A program made the translations under genes and the position numbers. From Aeromonas hydrophila subsp. hydrophila ATCC 7966 (GTDB lineage Bacteria; Pseudomonadota; Gammaproteobacteria; Enterobacterales; Aeromonadaceae), in the NCBI RefSeq assembly GCF_000014805.1, contig NC_008570.1, positions 98,501 to 162,500 of the forward strand: DNA of 64,000 bases, written 5' to 3'. Below the pieces are notes generated by a model. That model was not told the origin of the DNA, did not search any database, and saw nothing but the letters and a program-made list of their open reading frames with translations. Below are positions 52,254 to 64,000 of this stretch, piece by piece. Every line of letters begins with the position of its first letter. The first letter of the stretch is position 1.

Positions 52254-53699
52254 TTACTGCCTTGGTAGGGAGAGGGTGGCCTGCAGGCCGCCCTGCGGAC
52301 GATTTTCCAGCACCAGATCGCCGCCGTGGGCGTGGGCTATGTTGCGGGCAATGCCCAGACCCAGGCCGGTGCCGGCCAGATCCGTGCTGAGCCGGTAGTA
52401 GGGCTCGAAGATGCGTTCGAACTGATCCTCCGGCAGGCCAGGCCCCTCGTCCATGATGAACAGGATCAGCATCTCCTCGTCGTCCATGATGATGATGCGC
52501 ACCCGTTGGCCGTACTTGATGCCGTTGTCCACCAGGTTGCCGATGCAGCGCTTGAGGGCCAGCGGCTTGCCGCGGTAGGGCTGCTTGCAGTGGCCTTCGA
52601 TGGTCAGCCGCTCGTCGTGCAGGTTCATGGCCTCCGCCATCTGCTCCAGCATGGCGTCGATGTCGAGCTGCTCGATGTTCTCGTGGATGTCGGTGTCTTT
52701 CACCGTCTGCAGCGCTCCCTTCACCATCAGCTCCAGCTCGTCCAGGTCCTTGTTGAACTTGGCGATCTGCTGTTCGTCGTCGAGCAGCTCGACCCGCAGC
52801 CGCAGCCGGGTGATGGGGGTCTTGAGGTCGTGGGAAATCGAGCTGAACAGCCGCTCTCTATCGTCGATATAGCGGCGGATGCGGTGCTGCATGATGTTGA
52901 AGGCGCGGGTGGCCGCCACGATTTCGGAGGCCCCCTCCTCTTTCAGCGAGGGCTGGTCGATGTCCTTGCCGAGGTTGACGGCCGCCTTGGCCAGCCGGCG
53001 CAGCGGCCGGGTCTGCCAGCGCACCAGCAGGAAGGTGAAGAAGCAGAGGAACACCGTCATCAGGGCGATGAAGCGCACCTGGTTGCTGGGCATGACGGTG
53101 TCGTCGAGCGTCATGTAGGGGGCCGGCAGCAGGGCCGCCAGATAGAGCCACTCGCCCGGCTCTATCTCGATCTGGGTCACCAGCACCGGCGGGTTGATCG
53201 GCTCCAGCGACAGGGTGTAGCGGGCCCAGGAGGAGGGTAGATCCGCCAGCAGGGTGTCGTTGTTGAAGACGTGCAGCTCTTCGGGCCGCGAGAAATCCAC
53301 CTTGATCGCCATGGCGTCGGAGAGCTTGCGGGTCAGCACCCCCTGCACCTCTTTGAGCACCAGCGTCTTGCGCTCGCTGTCGGGGATGGCGCTGATGTGG
53401 ATCTCCTCCTCGTTCAGCGACACGAAGAAGCGGCTGCCGCCCATGTTGCGCAACTGGTCCAGCGCGATGTGGCGATACTGCAGCGGCAAGGATTTGAAGA
53501 AGTTGACGGTGGAGGCGGCAGACAGCGCCAGATTGCGGGTGGTGCTGAGCATGCCCTCCAGCTCCCGCTTCTGGATCTGCTGCATCCAGATGCCGGTGAG
53601 GATGGTCTGGGAGAGCAGGATCGCCAGCAGCAACAGCAGCAGCATCCGCGACAGCAGGGAACGGGGCACCAGCGCCCGCCAGAACCACCTGGTATTCAT
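52254..53699 (-). CDS. Sensor histidine kinase (EnvZ/GtrS-like)
   Basis: A 481-residue inner-membrane kinase. Helix 1 (about 17-39), a periplasmic domain of about 170 residues, helix 2 (about 209-227), HAMP (about 228-282), dimerisation domain with the phosphorylated His290 in SSISHDLKTPITRLR, and an ATPase domain with NLVDNGIKYG, DEGPGLP and GTGLGLGIA. The periplasmic part has no recognised domain. It lies between its response regulator and a glucose-type binding protein, a context like GtrS/GltR in Pseudomonas, so a sugar or sugar acid is the probable signal. The ATG lies in a duplicated junction with the regulator gene. Confidence 0.9.
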   Translation of the reverse strand: MNTRWFWRALVPRSLLSRMLLLLLLAILLSQTILTGIWMQQIQKRELEGMLSTTRNLALSAASTVNFFKSLPLQYRHIALDQLRNMGGSRFFVSLNEEEIHISAIPDSERKTLVLKEVQGVLTRKLSDAMAIKVDFSRPEELHVFNNDTLLADLPSSWARYTLSLEPINPPVLVTQIEIEPGEWLYLAALLPAPYMTLDDTVMPSNQVRFIALMTVFLCFFTFLLVRWQTRPLRRLAKAAVNLGKDIDQPSLKEEGASEIVAATRAFNIMQHRIRRYIDDRERLFSSISHDLKTPITRLRLRVELLDDEQQIAKFNKDLDELELMVKGALQTVKDTDIHENIEQLDIDAMLEQMAEAMNLHDERLTIEGHCKQPYRGKPLALKRCIGNLVDNGIKYGQRVRIIIMDDEEMLILFIMDEGPGLPEDQFERIFEPYYRLSTDLAGTGLGLGIARNIAHAHGGDLVLENRPQGGLQATLSLPRQ

Positions 53700-53751
53700 G
53701 GGATCTCTCGCCTTGTGTCGATCAGCATGCCGTCGCTACCTTGCTGGTTCT
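53700..53751 (-). repeat. Degenerate tandem duplication at the regulator-kinase junction
   Basis: About 55 bases at 53697-53751 repeat 53752-53806, the 3' end of the regulator gene. CATGGGATCTC and ATCAGCATG recur at the same spacing. Read on the minus strand, the copy still encodes GSDGMLIDTRREIP and stop, against GSGYMLIAEVHEIP and stop in the gene, and its ATGA overlaps the kinase start codon. Confidence 0.65.
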
Positions 53752-54473
53752 CATGGGATCTCGTGCACCTCGGCAATCAGCATGTAGCCACTGCCGCGAA
53801 TGGTCTTGATGATGCGCGGGCTCTTGCCGTTGTCACCCAGCTTCTGGCGCAAGCGGCTGATCTGCACGTCGATGCCGCGCTCCATCGGCAGGCTTTCGCG
53901 ACCGCGGGTGGCATCCGAGATGGTATCCCGGTCCAGCACCACGCCGGGCTGTTGCAGGAACATGCCGAGCAGCAGGGCATCGCTGCCGGAGAGATCCAGC
54001 AGGCTGCCGTCCTCGTGGGTCCGCTGGTGGCTCAGGGTATCCAGAGTCCACTCGGCGAAGCGCAGCCGGCGGCTCGGCTCTTTCTCTTTCTCCGGCTGGC
54101 GGAATTCGGCGCGGCGCAGCAGCGCCTTGATGCGGGCCTGCAGTTCGCGCGGGCTGAACGGCTTGGTGATGTAGTCATCGGCACCGAGCTCGAGGCCGAT
54201 CACCCGGTCCGCTTCATCGGAGGCGGCGGTCAGCATGATGATGGGCACCTGGGAGTCGCGACGGATCTGCTGGCAGAGGGTAAAGCCGTCGTCACCCGGC
54301 ATCATGATATCGAGAATGATGAGGTCCGGGTTGTGCTGGGCGAGCAGCTTGCGCATCTCGTTGCCCTCCGCTGCGGTCAATACCTCGAAGCCGGCCCTGG
54401 TCAGGTATTCGTTGAGCAGCTCGCGGATCTCTTGGTCGTCGTCGACGATCAGCAGTTGTTTGCTCGTTGACAT
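53751..54473 (-). CDS. OmpR-family response regulator
   Basis: A 240-residue regulator. Receiver domain (about 1-120): acidic pocket DDD at 11-13, phosphorylated Asp55 in LIILDIMMPGDDG, T in MLTAA, and K in ITKPFSPRE. The C-terminal winged helix (about 140-235) has the OmpR/PhoB pattern ending IKTIRGSGYMLIAE. The start is uncertain: the ATG at 54473 gives the usual MSTSKQLLIVDDD, but neither it nor an ATG four codons upstream has a good ribosome site. It is the first gene of the regulator-kinase-binding protein unit and probably controls sugar uptake or metabolism. Confidence 0.88.
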   Translation of the reverse strand: MSTSKQLLIVDDDQEIRELLNEYLTRAGFEVLTAAEGNEMRKLLAQHNPDLIILDIMMPGDDGFTLCQQIRRDSQVPIIMLTAASDEADRVIGLELGADDYITKPFSPRELQARIKALLRRAEFRQPEKEKEPSRRLRFAEWTLDTLSHQRTHEDGSLLDLSGSDALLLGMFLQQPGVVLDRDTISDATRGRESLPMERGIDVQISRLRQKLGDNGKSPRIIKTIRGSGYMLIAEVHEIP

Positions 54474-54797
54474 ATGTATGTGCATCCACCCATTTTTTTG
54501 TGCAGATTGAACCTGTCAGGGGCGCAAAAAGCAAGCAAGCCCCCCATCTAATGTGAGGTTATGGGCAATATCCTCCCATATCCTGCCGTGCAAATAAAAA
54601 AGGCCGACCCAAACGGGCCGGCCAATACGCAGATTCCGACGGCAGAAGTGCACCCCGTGTGGCGCACTCCACAGACTCGATGACGGGCCGGGCAGACCGA
54701 CCCCAAAACCGGTGACAGGAGCCCGCTTCGCCGGGAAGCAGGAACGGGCTCCTCTCTATCAATCCAGCCCCGACCGGCGAACCGGCCAGGGGGATAC
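54474..54797. other. Intergenic region: regulator promoter and structured fadA 3' UTR
   Basis: These 324 bases hold the regulator promoter (not identified) and, on the minus strand, a long 3' untranslated region of fadA that ends in the terminator at 54592-54623. Within that UTR, AGGAGCCCG (54717-54725) and CGGGCTCCT (54745-54753) enclose a smaller CTTC/GAAG hairpin. No gene is seen. Confidence 0.5.
54592..54623 (-). terminator. Terminator of the fadBA operon
   Basis: On the minus strand GGCCGGCCCG-TTT-GGGTCGGCC (one mismatch) is followed by TTTTTTATTT, a good intrinsic terminator about 175 bases after the fadA stop. Confidence 0.75.
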
Positions 54798-55982
<1,185 letters not shown>

Positions 55983-58130
55983 TCAGTAAAAGGTTTTGCC
56001 CTGGGCGGCCATCTCACGCAGCTTGTCGCTGACGCGGTAGAGCGGGCCCAAGTCGGCATACTGGTCGGCCATGGCCACGTAGCGATCCAGACCGATAGTG
56101 TCCAGATAGCGGAACACGCCGCCGCGGAAGGGAGGGAAGCCCAGACCGTAGACCAGTGCGATGTCGGCTTCGGCTGGCGTGGCGACTATGCCCTCTTCCA
56201 GACAGAGCACTACCTCGTTGATCATCGGGATCATCATGCGGGCGATGATGGCGTCCTTGTCGAAATCCTGCTTCGGCTTGGCGATGGGGGCTAGCAGCTC
56301 GTAGCTGGCGGCGTCGGCCACCTTCTTCGGCTTGCCCTTCTTGTCCTGCTCGTAGGCGTAGAAGCCCTTGCCGTTCTTCTGACCGAAGCGGTTCACTTCG
56401 TACATCACGTCGATGGCGGTGCGGCCTTCCTTGCTCATGCGTGCCGGGAAGCCCTGCGCCATGACGTCACCGGCGTGGTGGCCGGTGTCGATGCCGACCA
56501 CGTCCAGCAGGTAGGCGGGGCCCATCGGCCAGCCAAATTCCTTCTCCATCACCTTGTCGACGGCAGCGAAGTCGGCGCCATCGGCGACCAGCTTGTTGAA
56601 ACCGAAGAAGTAGGGGAACAGCACCCGGTTGACGAAGAAGCCCGGGCAGTCGTTGACTACCACCGGGGACTTGCCCATGGCGGCGGCGTAGGCCACCACG
56701 CGGTTGATGGTTTCATCGGAGGTCTGCTCGCCGCGGATGATCTCCACCAGCGGCATGCGGTGTACCGGGTTGAAGAAGTGCATGCCGCAGAAGTTCTGCG
56801 GGCGCTTCAGCTCCTTGGCCAGCAGGGAGATGGGAATGGTGGAGGTGTTGCTGGCGAGCACGGCGTCTTCGCCGATGATCCCTTCCACTTCGCCCAGTAC
56901 GGCGGCTTTCACTTTCGGGTTCTCGACCACGGCTTCGACCACCACATCCACATGCTTGACGTTGTCATAGCTGAGAGTCGGGGTGATGGCGGAGAGCACC
57001 TGGCCCATCTTGATGCCGTCGATGCGGCCCTTTTCGAGCTGGCCGTTAAGCAGCTTGGTGGCTTCACCCATGCCAAGTGCCAGCGCCTTCTCGTTGATGT
57101 CCTTCATCACTGCCGGGATACCCTTGCTGGCAGACTGGTAGGCGATGCCGCCACCCATGATGCCGGCACCCAGTACGGCGGCATGGCTAGTGGCCTTAGC
57201 TGCCTGCTTGGCCGCCTTCTTGGCCAGCGCCTTGATGTGCTGATCGTTGAGGAAGATACCGACCAGCGCCTTGGCGACATCGGTCTTGGCCAGCTTGATG
57301 AAGCCCTGCGCTTCGACGGCCAGCGCCTCGTCACGACTCATGCCGGCGGCGGCCTCGACGGTTTTCACCGCCGTCATCGGGGCCGGATAGTGTTTGCCCG
57401 CCACGGCAGCAACCATGCCGGCGGCGGTGGTGAAGCTCATCATGGCTTCCAGTTTGGAGAGGCGCAGCGGGGCCTTCTTGGCGGCGCGGCGGCCCTGCCA
57501 GTCCAGCTTGCCCTTGACCGCGTCCTTGATCATCTGCACGGCGGCGCTTTGCAGCGCGTCCGGGGCGACCACGGCGTCGATGGCACCCACCTTGAGGGCG
57601 TCATCGGCACGGTAATCCTTGCCGGTGGTGATCCACTCGAGCGCGTTGTCGGCGCCGATCACCCGCGGCAGACGGACGGTGCCGCCAAAGCCCGGCATGA
57701 TGCCGAGTTTGGTCTCGGGCAGGCCAATCTTGGCGCTGGTGTCAGCCAGTCGGAAGTCGGTGGAGAGAATGGTCTCGCAGCCGCCGCCTAGGGCGTGGCC
57801 CTTGATAGCGGAGAGGGTGGGCACCGGCAGATCTTCGATGGCGCTGAAGATGTCGTTGGCCTTTTTCAGCCAGCCGAGCAGATCAGCCTGCGGCAGATCG
57901 AACAGTTCCAGGAATTCGGTAATGTCGGCGCCGACGATGAAGGCGTCTTTGCCGGAGGTGAGGATCAGACCTTTTAGTTCACGTTCTTGTTGTAATGCGG
58001 CGATCGCTTCGCTCAGGGAGAGCAGGGTAGCGCGATCCAGCTTGTTGACTGAACCCGGGGCATCAAACCTCAGCTCGGCAATGCCGTCTTCGAGGTAGCT
58101 GACCGTCAGGGTTTCGCCTTGGTAGATCAT
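55983..58130 (-). CDS. fadB: Multifunctional fatty-acid oxidation complex subunit alpha FadB
   Basis: Cytosolic protein with enoyl-CoA hydratase/isomerase activity (N-terminal, about 1-190; [15 protein letters not shown] and [17 protein letters not shown]) and 3-hydroxyacyl-CoA dehydrogenase activity (from about 310; NAD motif [16 protein letters not shown], then [17 protein letters not shown]). The 715-residue length matches E. coli. The start [20 protein letters not shown] fits the family and has AAGGAG upstream; an in-frame ATG eight codons earlier is rejected. First gene of fadBA. Confidence 0.97.
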   Translation of the reverse strand: MIYQGETLTVSYLEDGIAELRFDAPGSVNKLDRATLLSLSEAIAALQQERELKGLILTSGKDAFIVGADITEFLELFDLPQADLLGWLKKANDIFSAIEDLPVPTLSAIKGHALGGGCETILSTDFRLADTSAKIGLPETKLGIMPGFGGTVRLPRVIGADNALEWITTGKDYRADDALKVGAIDAVVAPDALQSAAVQMIKDAVKGKLDWQGRRAAKKAPLRLSKLEAMMSFTTAAGMVAAVAGKHYPAPMTAVKTVEAAAGMSRDEALAVEAQGFIKLAKTDVAKALVGIFLNDQHIKALAKKAAKQAAKATSHAAVLGAGIMGGGIAYQSASKGIPAVMKDINEKALALGMGEATKLLNGQLEKGRIDGIKMGQVLSAITPTLSYDNVKHVDVVVEAVVENPKVKAAVLGEVEGIIGEDAVLASNTSTIPISLLAKELKRPQNFCGMHFFNPVHRMPLVEIIRGEQTSDETINRVVAYAAAMGKSPVVVNDCPGFFVNRVLFPYFFGFNKLVADGADFAAVDKVMEKEFGWPMGPAYLLDVVGIDTGHHAGDVMAQGFPARMSKEGRTAIDVMYEVNRFGQKNGKGFYAYEQDKKGKPKKVADAASYELLAPIAKPKQDFDKDAIIARMMIPMINEVVLCLEEGIVATPAEADIALVYGLGFPPFRGGVFRYLDTIGLDRYVAMADQYADLGPLYRVSDKLREMAAQGKTFY

Positions 58131-58233
58131 GAGAGTGTCTCCTTGTTCCCACATGGTGGGGGGTGGTGCTCCTTTATCCCCAGCAGGGGGCGAGGCTCAC
58201 TATTGATCCAAAAGAAGACAATTTCAACACCTA

Positions 58234-58253
58234 TTTAAAACATTCGTTTAACA
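58234..58253. promoter_or_regulatory. Candidate PsrA-type operator upstream of fadB
   Basis: AAAC-ATTC-GTTT (58238-58249) has the core AAAC-N4-GTTT of operators bound by the TetR-family fatty-acid regulator PsrA in several gammaproteobacteria. The flanks are only partly symmetric. It lies about 110 bases before the fadB start. Confidence 0.35.
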
Positions 58254-58290
58254 GATCTCGAGTAAAAGCTCGCCTCAGATTAACAACCAA

Positions 58291-58318
58291 AATAAAGGCG
58301 TCTGATGACGCCTTTATT
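58291..58318 (-). terminator. Terminator after the acetoacetyl-CoA synthetase gene
   Basis: A 12-bp perfect stem AATAAAGGCGTC/GACGCCTTTATT around TGAT lies 15 bases beyond the stop codon and separates this gene from fadBA. Confidence 0.8.
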
Positions 58319-58332
58319 AACCTTGTGTGGCC

Positions 58333-60270
<1,938 letters not shown>

Positions 60271-60460
60271 GAGTAGTCCCTGACTGCATGTATCTACCGG
60301 CAGTGTATTGAATTGTTTTTTATTTGTTAATGGTTGGTTTTTGTTTCATAACAAAAGCCTTGTAACGTATGCGTTACCTCACGAAGCGATTGCTTGACGG
60401 TTCGAGCCTTGATTCGCTTGATGTTATGCTGAAACCACATTTCTCCCGGAGCAGGACGCC

Positions 60461-61783
60461 ATGAGCAGCTACAGCCAACTTTTTGCCCAGCACCTCGACA
60501 CCTTGCAGCAGCGTACCCGCGACATACTGCAACAGCAGGGACTGAGCGGTCTGGCCATCCACTCCGGCCAGACCCACCGCATCTTCCTCGATGATCAGGA
60601 TTACCCCTTCAAGGTGAACCCCCAGTTCAAGGCCTGGTTGCCGGTGCTGGATAATCCCCACTGCTGGTTGCTGGTGGACGGCGTGAACAAGCCGGTGTTG
60701 CTGTTCTACCGGCCGGTGGATTTTTGGCACAAGGTGGCGGAACTGCCCAACGCCTTCTGGGTCGACTTCTTCGATATACGCTTCCTGACCCGCCCGGAGC
60801 AGGTTGCCGATCACCTGCCGGCCAACAAGCAGGAGTGGGCCTATCTGGGCGGCCACCTGGAGGTGGCCGAGCTGCTGGGGCTGGGCCAGCCCAATCCGGA
60901 GGCGGTGCTCAACTATCTGCATTATCATCGTGCCTACAAGACGGCCTACGAGCTGGAATGCCTGCGCGATGCCAACCGCATTGGGGTACGCGGCCACATT
61001 GCGGCCAAGGACTCCTTCATGGCGGGGGCGAGCGAGTTCGAGATCAACCTGGCCTACATGAAGGCGGTCGGGCAGGGGGCCAATGAGGCGCCCTACGGCA
61101 ATATCGTTGCCATCAACCGCAATGCGGCCATCCTGCACTACACCCACCTCTCCGCTCAGCGGGTGCCCGATGCGGAGCGGTACTCCTTCCTCATCGATGC
61201 CGGTGTGGATGTGCACGGCTATGCCTCCGACATCACCCGGACCTGGGCCTGGCGCCGCGGTGAGTTTGCCGATCTGATTGCGGCGCTGGATGCCCAGCAG
61301 CAGGAGATCATCGAGGAGATCAAGCCGGGCCGCCGTTACAGCGAGCTGCATCTGCAGATGCACCACCGACTGGCGCGCCTGCTGCAAGCCACCGAGCTGG
61401 TGGACATGTCGGTGGACGAGATGATCCATACCGGGGTGACCAACGTCTTCTTCCCCCACGGTCTCGGCCACTTCCTCGGCCTGCAGGTACACGATGCCGG
61501 CGGTTTCATGCAGGATGAGCGCGGTACTCACCTGTCGGCCCCCGAACAGTTTCCCTATTTGCGCTGCACCCGGGTGATGGAGGTGGGCCAGGTGTTCACC
61601 ATCGAGCCGGGTCTCTACTTCATTGACAGCCTGCTGGAGCCGCTGCGCCTCGGTGAACAGGGCAAGCGGGTCAACTGGAACAAGGTCGAGGCGCTGCGCC
61701 CCTATGGCGGCATCCGCATCGAAGACAACGTGGTGCTGCATGCCAACGGGGTGGAAAACCTGACCAGACAAGCAGGGCTCTGA
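60461..61783 (+). CDS. pepQ: Xaa-Pro dipeptidase PepQ
   Basis: Cytosolic manganese dipeptidase (M24) that cleaves dipeptides with C-terminal proline. The 440 residues are close to the E. coli length of 443. The metal ligands are visible in order: Asp in [19 protein letters not shown] (two aspartates), His in [11 protein letters not shown], Glu in FTIEPGLYF, and Glu in [10 protein letters not shown]. The neighbouring order fadBA/pepQ/yigZ/trkH/hemG is that of E. coli. The stop overlaps the start of the next gene by one base. Confidence 0.96.
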   Translation: MSSYSQLFAQHLDTLQQRTRDILQQQGLSGLAIHSGQTHRIFLDDQDYPFKVNPQFKAWLPVLDNPHCWLLVDGVNKPVLLFYRPVDFWHKVAELPNAFWVDFFDIRFLTRPEQVADHLPANKQEWAYLGGHLEVAELLGLGQPNPEAVLNYLHYHRAYKTAYELECLRDANRIGVRGHIAAKDSFMAGASEFEINLAYMKAVGQGANEAPYGNIVAINRNAAILHYTHLSAQRVPDAERYSFLIDAGVDVHGYASDITRTWAWRRGEFADLIAALDAQQQEIIEEIKPGRRYSELHLQMHHRLARLLQATELVDMSVDEMIHTGVTNVFFPHGLGHFLGLQVHDAGGFMQDERGTHLSAPEQFPYLRCTRVMEVGQVFTIEPGLYFIDSLLEPLRLGEQGKRVNWNKVEALRPYGGIRIEDNVVLHANGVENLTRQAGL

Positions 61784-62400
61784 TGGCGGCAGACTATTCC
61801 ATACCGGCCGCACCGCTGGAGGTGAGTGAGGAGATCAAGAAGAGCCGCTTCATCACGTATATTGCCCACACGCCGACCGTAGAGGCTGCCAAAGCCTGGA
61901 TCGGCGATATAAAACAGCAACATCCCGGGGCCCGGCATCACTGCTGGGCCTTTGTCGCCGGTGCCCCTCAGGACAGTCAGGTGTACGGTTTCAGCGATGA
62001 CGGCGAGCCCTCGGGCACCGCTGGCAAGCCCATGCTGGCTCAGCTGATGGGGGCCGGTCTCGGGGAGATCGCCGCCGTGGTGGTGCGCTATTACGGTGGG
62101 GTACTGCTGGGTACCGGCGGCCTGGTCAAGGCCTATGGCGGTGGCGTGGGCGCGGCCCTCAAGCAGCTCGAAACCCGTATCAAGCGCCAGCAGACTGCCT
62201 CCCTCATCCAGTGCGACTATACCGACATGGGAGCGGTAGAAGCGCTGATCCAGGCGCATCAGGGTCAGTTGCTGGCGGCCGATTACGGCGCCAGCGTCAC
62301 CCTGCAGGTGGCGTGGGAAGCCGCTGTTTGGAGCAGAATCGCACAGGAATTGACCGACCGAACCCAGGGTCGGGTATCCCTTCGTCCCTTAGATGGCTAG
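61783..62400 (+). CDS. yigZ: IMPACT-family protein YigZ
   Basis: A 205-residue protein of the YigZ/IMPACT (UPF0029) family. The N-terminal domain contains EIKKSRFITYIAHTPTVEAAKAWI and HCWAFVAGAPQDSQVYGFSDDGEPSGTAGKPML, the family hallmark, and AVVVRYYGGVLLGTGGLVKAYG follows. The C-terminal DUF1949-like domain resembles ribosomal-protein or EF-G domain folds. Bacterial function is not settled; a role in translation or peptide metabolism has been suggested for relatives. It is coupled to pepQ by a one-base TGATG overlap. Confidence 0.93.
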   Translation: MAADYSIPAAPLEVSEEIKKSRFITYIAHTPTVEAAKAWIGDIKQQHPGARHHCWAFVAGAPQDSQVYGFSDDGEPSGTAGKPMLAQLMGAGLGEIAAVVVRYYGGVLLGTGGLVKAYGGGVGAALKQLETRIKRQQTASLIQCDYTDMGAVEALIQAHQGQLLAADYGASVTLQVAWEAAVWSRIAQELTDRTQGRVSLRPLDG

Positions 62401-62436
62401 AATCCATCGCTCTTTTAGTCTGAAGAGGGAGCCGGA

Positions 62437-63894
62437 ATGCAGATTCTGAGCATCATTCGTATCGTTGGCCTGCTGGTCGCGCTGTTCAGTTCGACCATGT
62501 TGCTGCCCGCGCTGGTCGCCTTTGGCTATCGTGATGGCGGTGGTGCCGAGTTCGTCAACTCCTTCTTCATCGCCCTGCTGCTCGGCGCCGCGCTCTGGTT
62601 TCCAAACCGCCATCAGAAGAAAGATCTCAGATCCAAGGAAGGATTTCTCATCGTCGTGCTGTTCTGGGTGGTGCTGGGCAGCGTGGGGGCCTTGCCGTTC
62701 CTGCTGGGAGAGGTGCCCGGCATGACGGTGTCGGAGGCCTTCTTCGAGTCGTTTTCCGGCCTGACCACCACGGGGGCGACCGTGCTCACCGGGCTGGACA
62801 ATCTGCCCAAGGCGTTTCTGTTCTATCGCCAGCTGCTGCAGTGGCTGGGGGGCATGGGGATCATAGTGCTGGCGGTGGCCATACTGCCACTGCTCGGCAT
62901 CGGGGGCATGCAGCTCTATCGCGCCGAAATTCCGGGGCCGGTCAAGGACAACAAGGTCACCCCGCGCATCGCCGAGACGGCCAAGGCACTCTGGTTCATC
63001 TATCTGTTGCTCACTTCCCTCTGTGCCCTGGCGTACTGGATGGCGGGCATGACCCTGTTCGATGCCATCTGCCACTCCTTCTCCACCCTGTCGGTGGGCG
63101 GCTTCTCGACCCACGACGCCAGCATCGGCTTTTTCAACAGCCCGGCCATCAACCTGATTACTGTGGTGTTTCTGCTGCTGGCGAGCGTCAACTTTGCCCT
63201 GCACTTCATGGTGTTCGCCCACAAGCCGGTGCGGCTGAGCAACTATCTGCGCGACTCCGAGCTGAAGGTGTTTCTGAGCATCCAGTGTGTGCTGGTGCTG
63301 ATCTGCTTCGTTTCCCTCTTGTTTCACGGCCATTACGCCACCTGGCAGGAGGCGCTCAACCACGGTCTGTTCCAGGCGGTGTCGCTGGGCACGACCACCG
63401 GCTACAGCACGACCAGCTATGCGGAGTGGCCCTCCTTTCTGCCCATGCTGCTGATGTTCTCCGCCTTCATCGGCTGCTGCGCCGGCAGTACCGGGGGCGG
63501 CATCAAGGTGATGCGCTTCATGATCCTGTTCCTGCAGGGGATGCGCGAGCTGAAGCGGCTGGTGCACCCGCGCGCCATCTATACCCTCAAGCTGGGTCGT
63601 CGTGCCGTGCCTGAGCGGATCGTGGAGGCGGTGTGGGGCTACTTTGCCACCTACATCATCCTGTTCTTCATCTTTATGTTGTTGCTGCTGATGACCGGCT
63701 TGAACGAGGTGACCGCTTTCTCTGCCGTGGCGGCGGCGTTCACCAACGTGGGGCCGGGGCTGGGCGAGGTGTCGGCCAACTTCGGCAAGATCTCGGCAAC
63801 GGCACAATGGATACTGGTCGTCGCCATGCTGTTTGGCCGATTGGAAATCTTCACTCTTCTGGTACTGTTTACCCCTGCATTCTGGCGTAGTTGA
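62437..63894 (+). CDS. trkH: Trk potassium uptake transmembrane protein TrkH
   Basis: Inner-membrane subunit of the Trk K+ uptake system, 485 residues. It shows the four helix-P-loop-helix repeats of the family, with selectivity-loop segments SGLTTTGATVLTGLD, STLSVGGFSTHDASIG, LGTTTGYSTTSY and FTNVGPGLGEV. The conserved GCCAGSTGGGIKVMR also stands out. Its regulatory partner TrkA is encoded elsewhere. Located between yigZ and hemG as in E. coli, 7 bases before hemG. Confidence 0.96.
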   Translation: MQILSIIRIVGLLVALFSSTMLLPALVAFGYRDGGGAEFVNSFFIALLLGAALWFPNRHQKKDLRSKEGFLIVVLFWVVLGSVGALPFLLGEVPGMTVSEAFFESFSGLTTTGATVLTGLDNLPKAFLFYRQLLQWLGGMGIIVLAVAILPLLGIGGMQLYRAEIPGPVKDNKVTPRIAETAKALWFIYLLLTSLCALAYWMAGMTLFDAICHSFSTLSVGGFSTHDASIGFFNSPAINLITVVFLLLASVNFALHFMVFAHKPVRLSNYLRDSELKVFLSIQCVLVLICFVSLLFHGHYATWQEALNHGLFQAVSLGTTTGYSTTSYAEWPSFLPMLLMFSAFIGCCAGSTGGGIKVMRFMILFLQGMRELKRLVHPRAIYTLKLGRRAVPERIVEAVWGYFATYIILFFIFMLLLLMTGLNEVTAFSAVAAAFTNVGPGLGEVSANFGKISATAQWILVVAMLFGRLEIFTLLVLFTPAFWRS

Positions 63895-63901
63895 GGTTGG
63901 T

Positions 63902-64000
63902 ATGGACAAGATTCTGGTGCTTTATTCTTCCCGTGACGGGCAAACACGAAAGATCGTCGATGCCATGCTGGCAGAGACCGAGGGTTGTGAGGTGGTGATG
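63902..64000 (+). CDS. hemG: Menaquinone-dependent protoporphyrinogen oxidase, 5' part
   Basis: The first 33 residues of a flavodoxin-like protein: MDKILVLYSSRDGQTRKIVD, whose phosphate loop (SSRDGQT) matches HemG. The enzyme oxidises protoporphyrinogen IX to protoporphyrin IX in heme synthesis, using respiratory quinones. The gene runs past the right edge. Identity rests on this short start and on the conserved trkH-hemG order. Confidence 0.88.
   Translation, partial: MDKILVLYSSRDGQTRKIVDAMLAETEGCEVVM

Overview
The window is a stretch of GC-rich (about 60% by eye), densely coded gammaproteobacterial chromosome. Gene content and order point to an Aeromonas species: gppA-rhlB/trxA-rho, ubiD-fre, glyQS/tag/yiaD, and aacS/fadBA/pepQ-yigZ-trkH-hemG, together with a Pla-1/VolA-type surface lipase, a PliI/PliG-type lysozyme inhibitor and an alpha-glucoside PTS operon. 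The genus call is inference from protein families and synteny; no rRNA or tRNA gene is present to confirm it.

Layout. 1-6.5 kb: 3' end of hemB, then prlC, a GAF-PAS-PAS-GGDEF-EAL protein and rsmJ. 6.6-12.8 kb: an RNA-metabolism block with rof (Rho inhibitor) behind a DUF4382 lipoprotein, gppA and rhlB, divergent trxA, and rho with a C-rich leader. 12.9-16.6 kb: an exported protein of unknown function, ubiD, fre, and convergent ubiK. 16.9-22.2 kb: a large lipase lipoprotein, glpEG, a LysE exporter and a convergent AraC regulator. 22.2-27.1 kb: a complete livKHMGF branched-chain amino-acid ABC operon. 27.5-32.5 kb: an RbsR-like LacI regulator, then a 6-phospho-alpha-glucosidase, an alpha-glucoside PTS IICB and a divergent GntR regulator. 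Two copies of one terminator sequence bracket this sugar cluster. 32.6-38.7 kb: a nitric-oxide module (norR, norV, norW, a YeaR-like protein and a YccM-like membrane ferredoxin) with a clear sigma-54 promoter and NorR boxes.

38.7-42.7 kb: an Mtr-like tryptophan permease behind a strongly structured leader, a DM13 protein, a periplasmic lysozyme inhibitor, a P-loop kinase and one AT-rich gene that looks recently acquired. 42.9-49.7 kb: glyQS, tag, a chemoreceptor fused to hemerythrin, and yiaD. 49.8-54.5 kb: ridA with a decayed tandem copy of its own 3' end, tusA, a small membrane protein, and a two-component system cotranscribed with a sugar-binding protein but without ABC transporter genes. 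54.8-64 kb: fadBA, acetoacetyl-CoA synthetase, pepQ, yigZ, trkH and the start of hemG.

Most of the window is housekeeping. The points most worth follow-up are the switch-like leader RNA before the permease, the extended NO cluster, the sugar-binding-protein/two-component trio, the hemerythrin chemoreceptor, two small tandem duplications of gene 3' ends, the duplicated terminator around the glucoside cluster, and the AT-rich islet before glyS.
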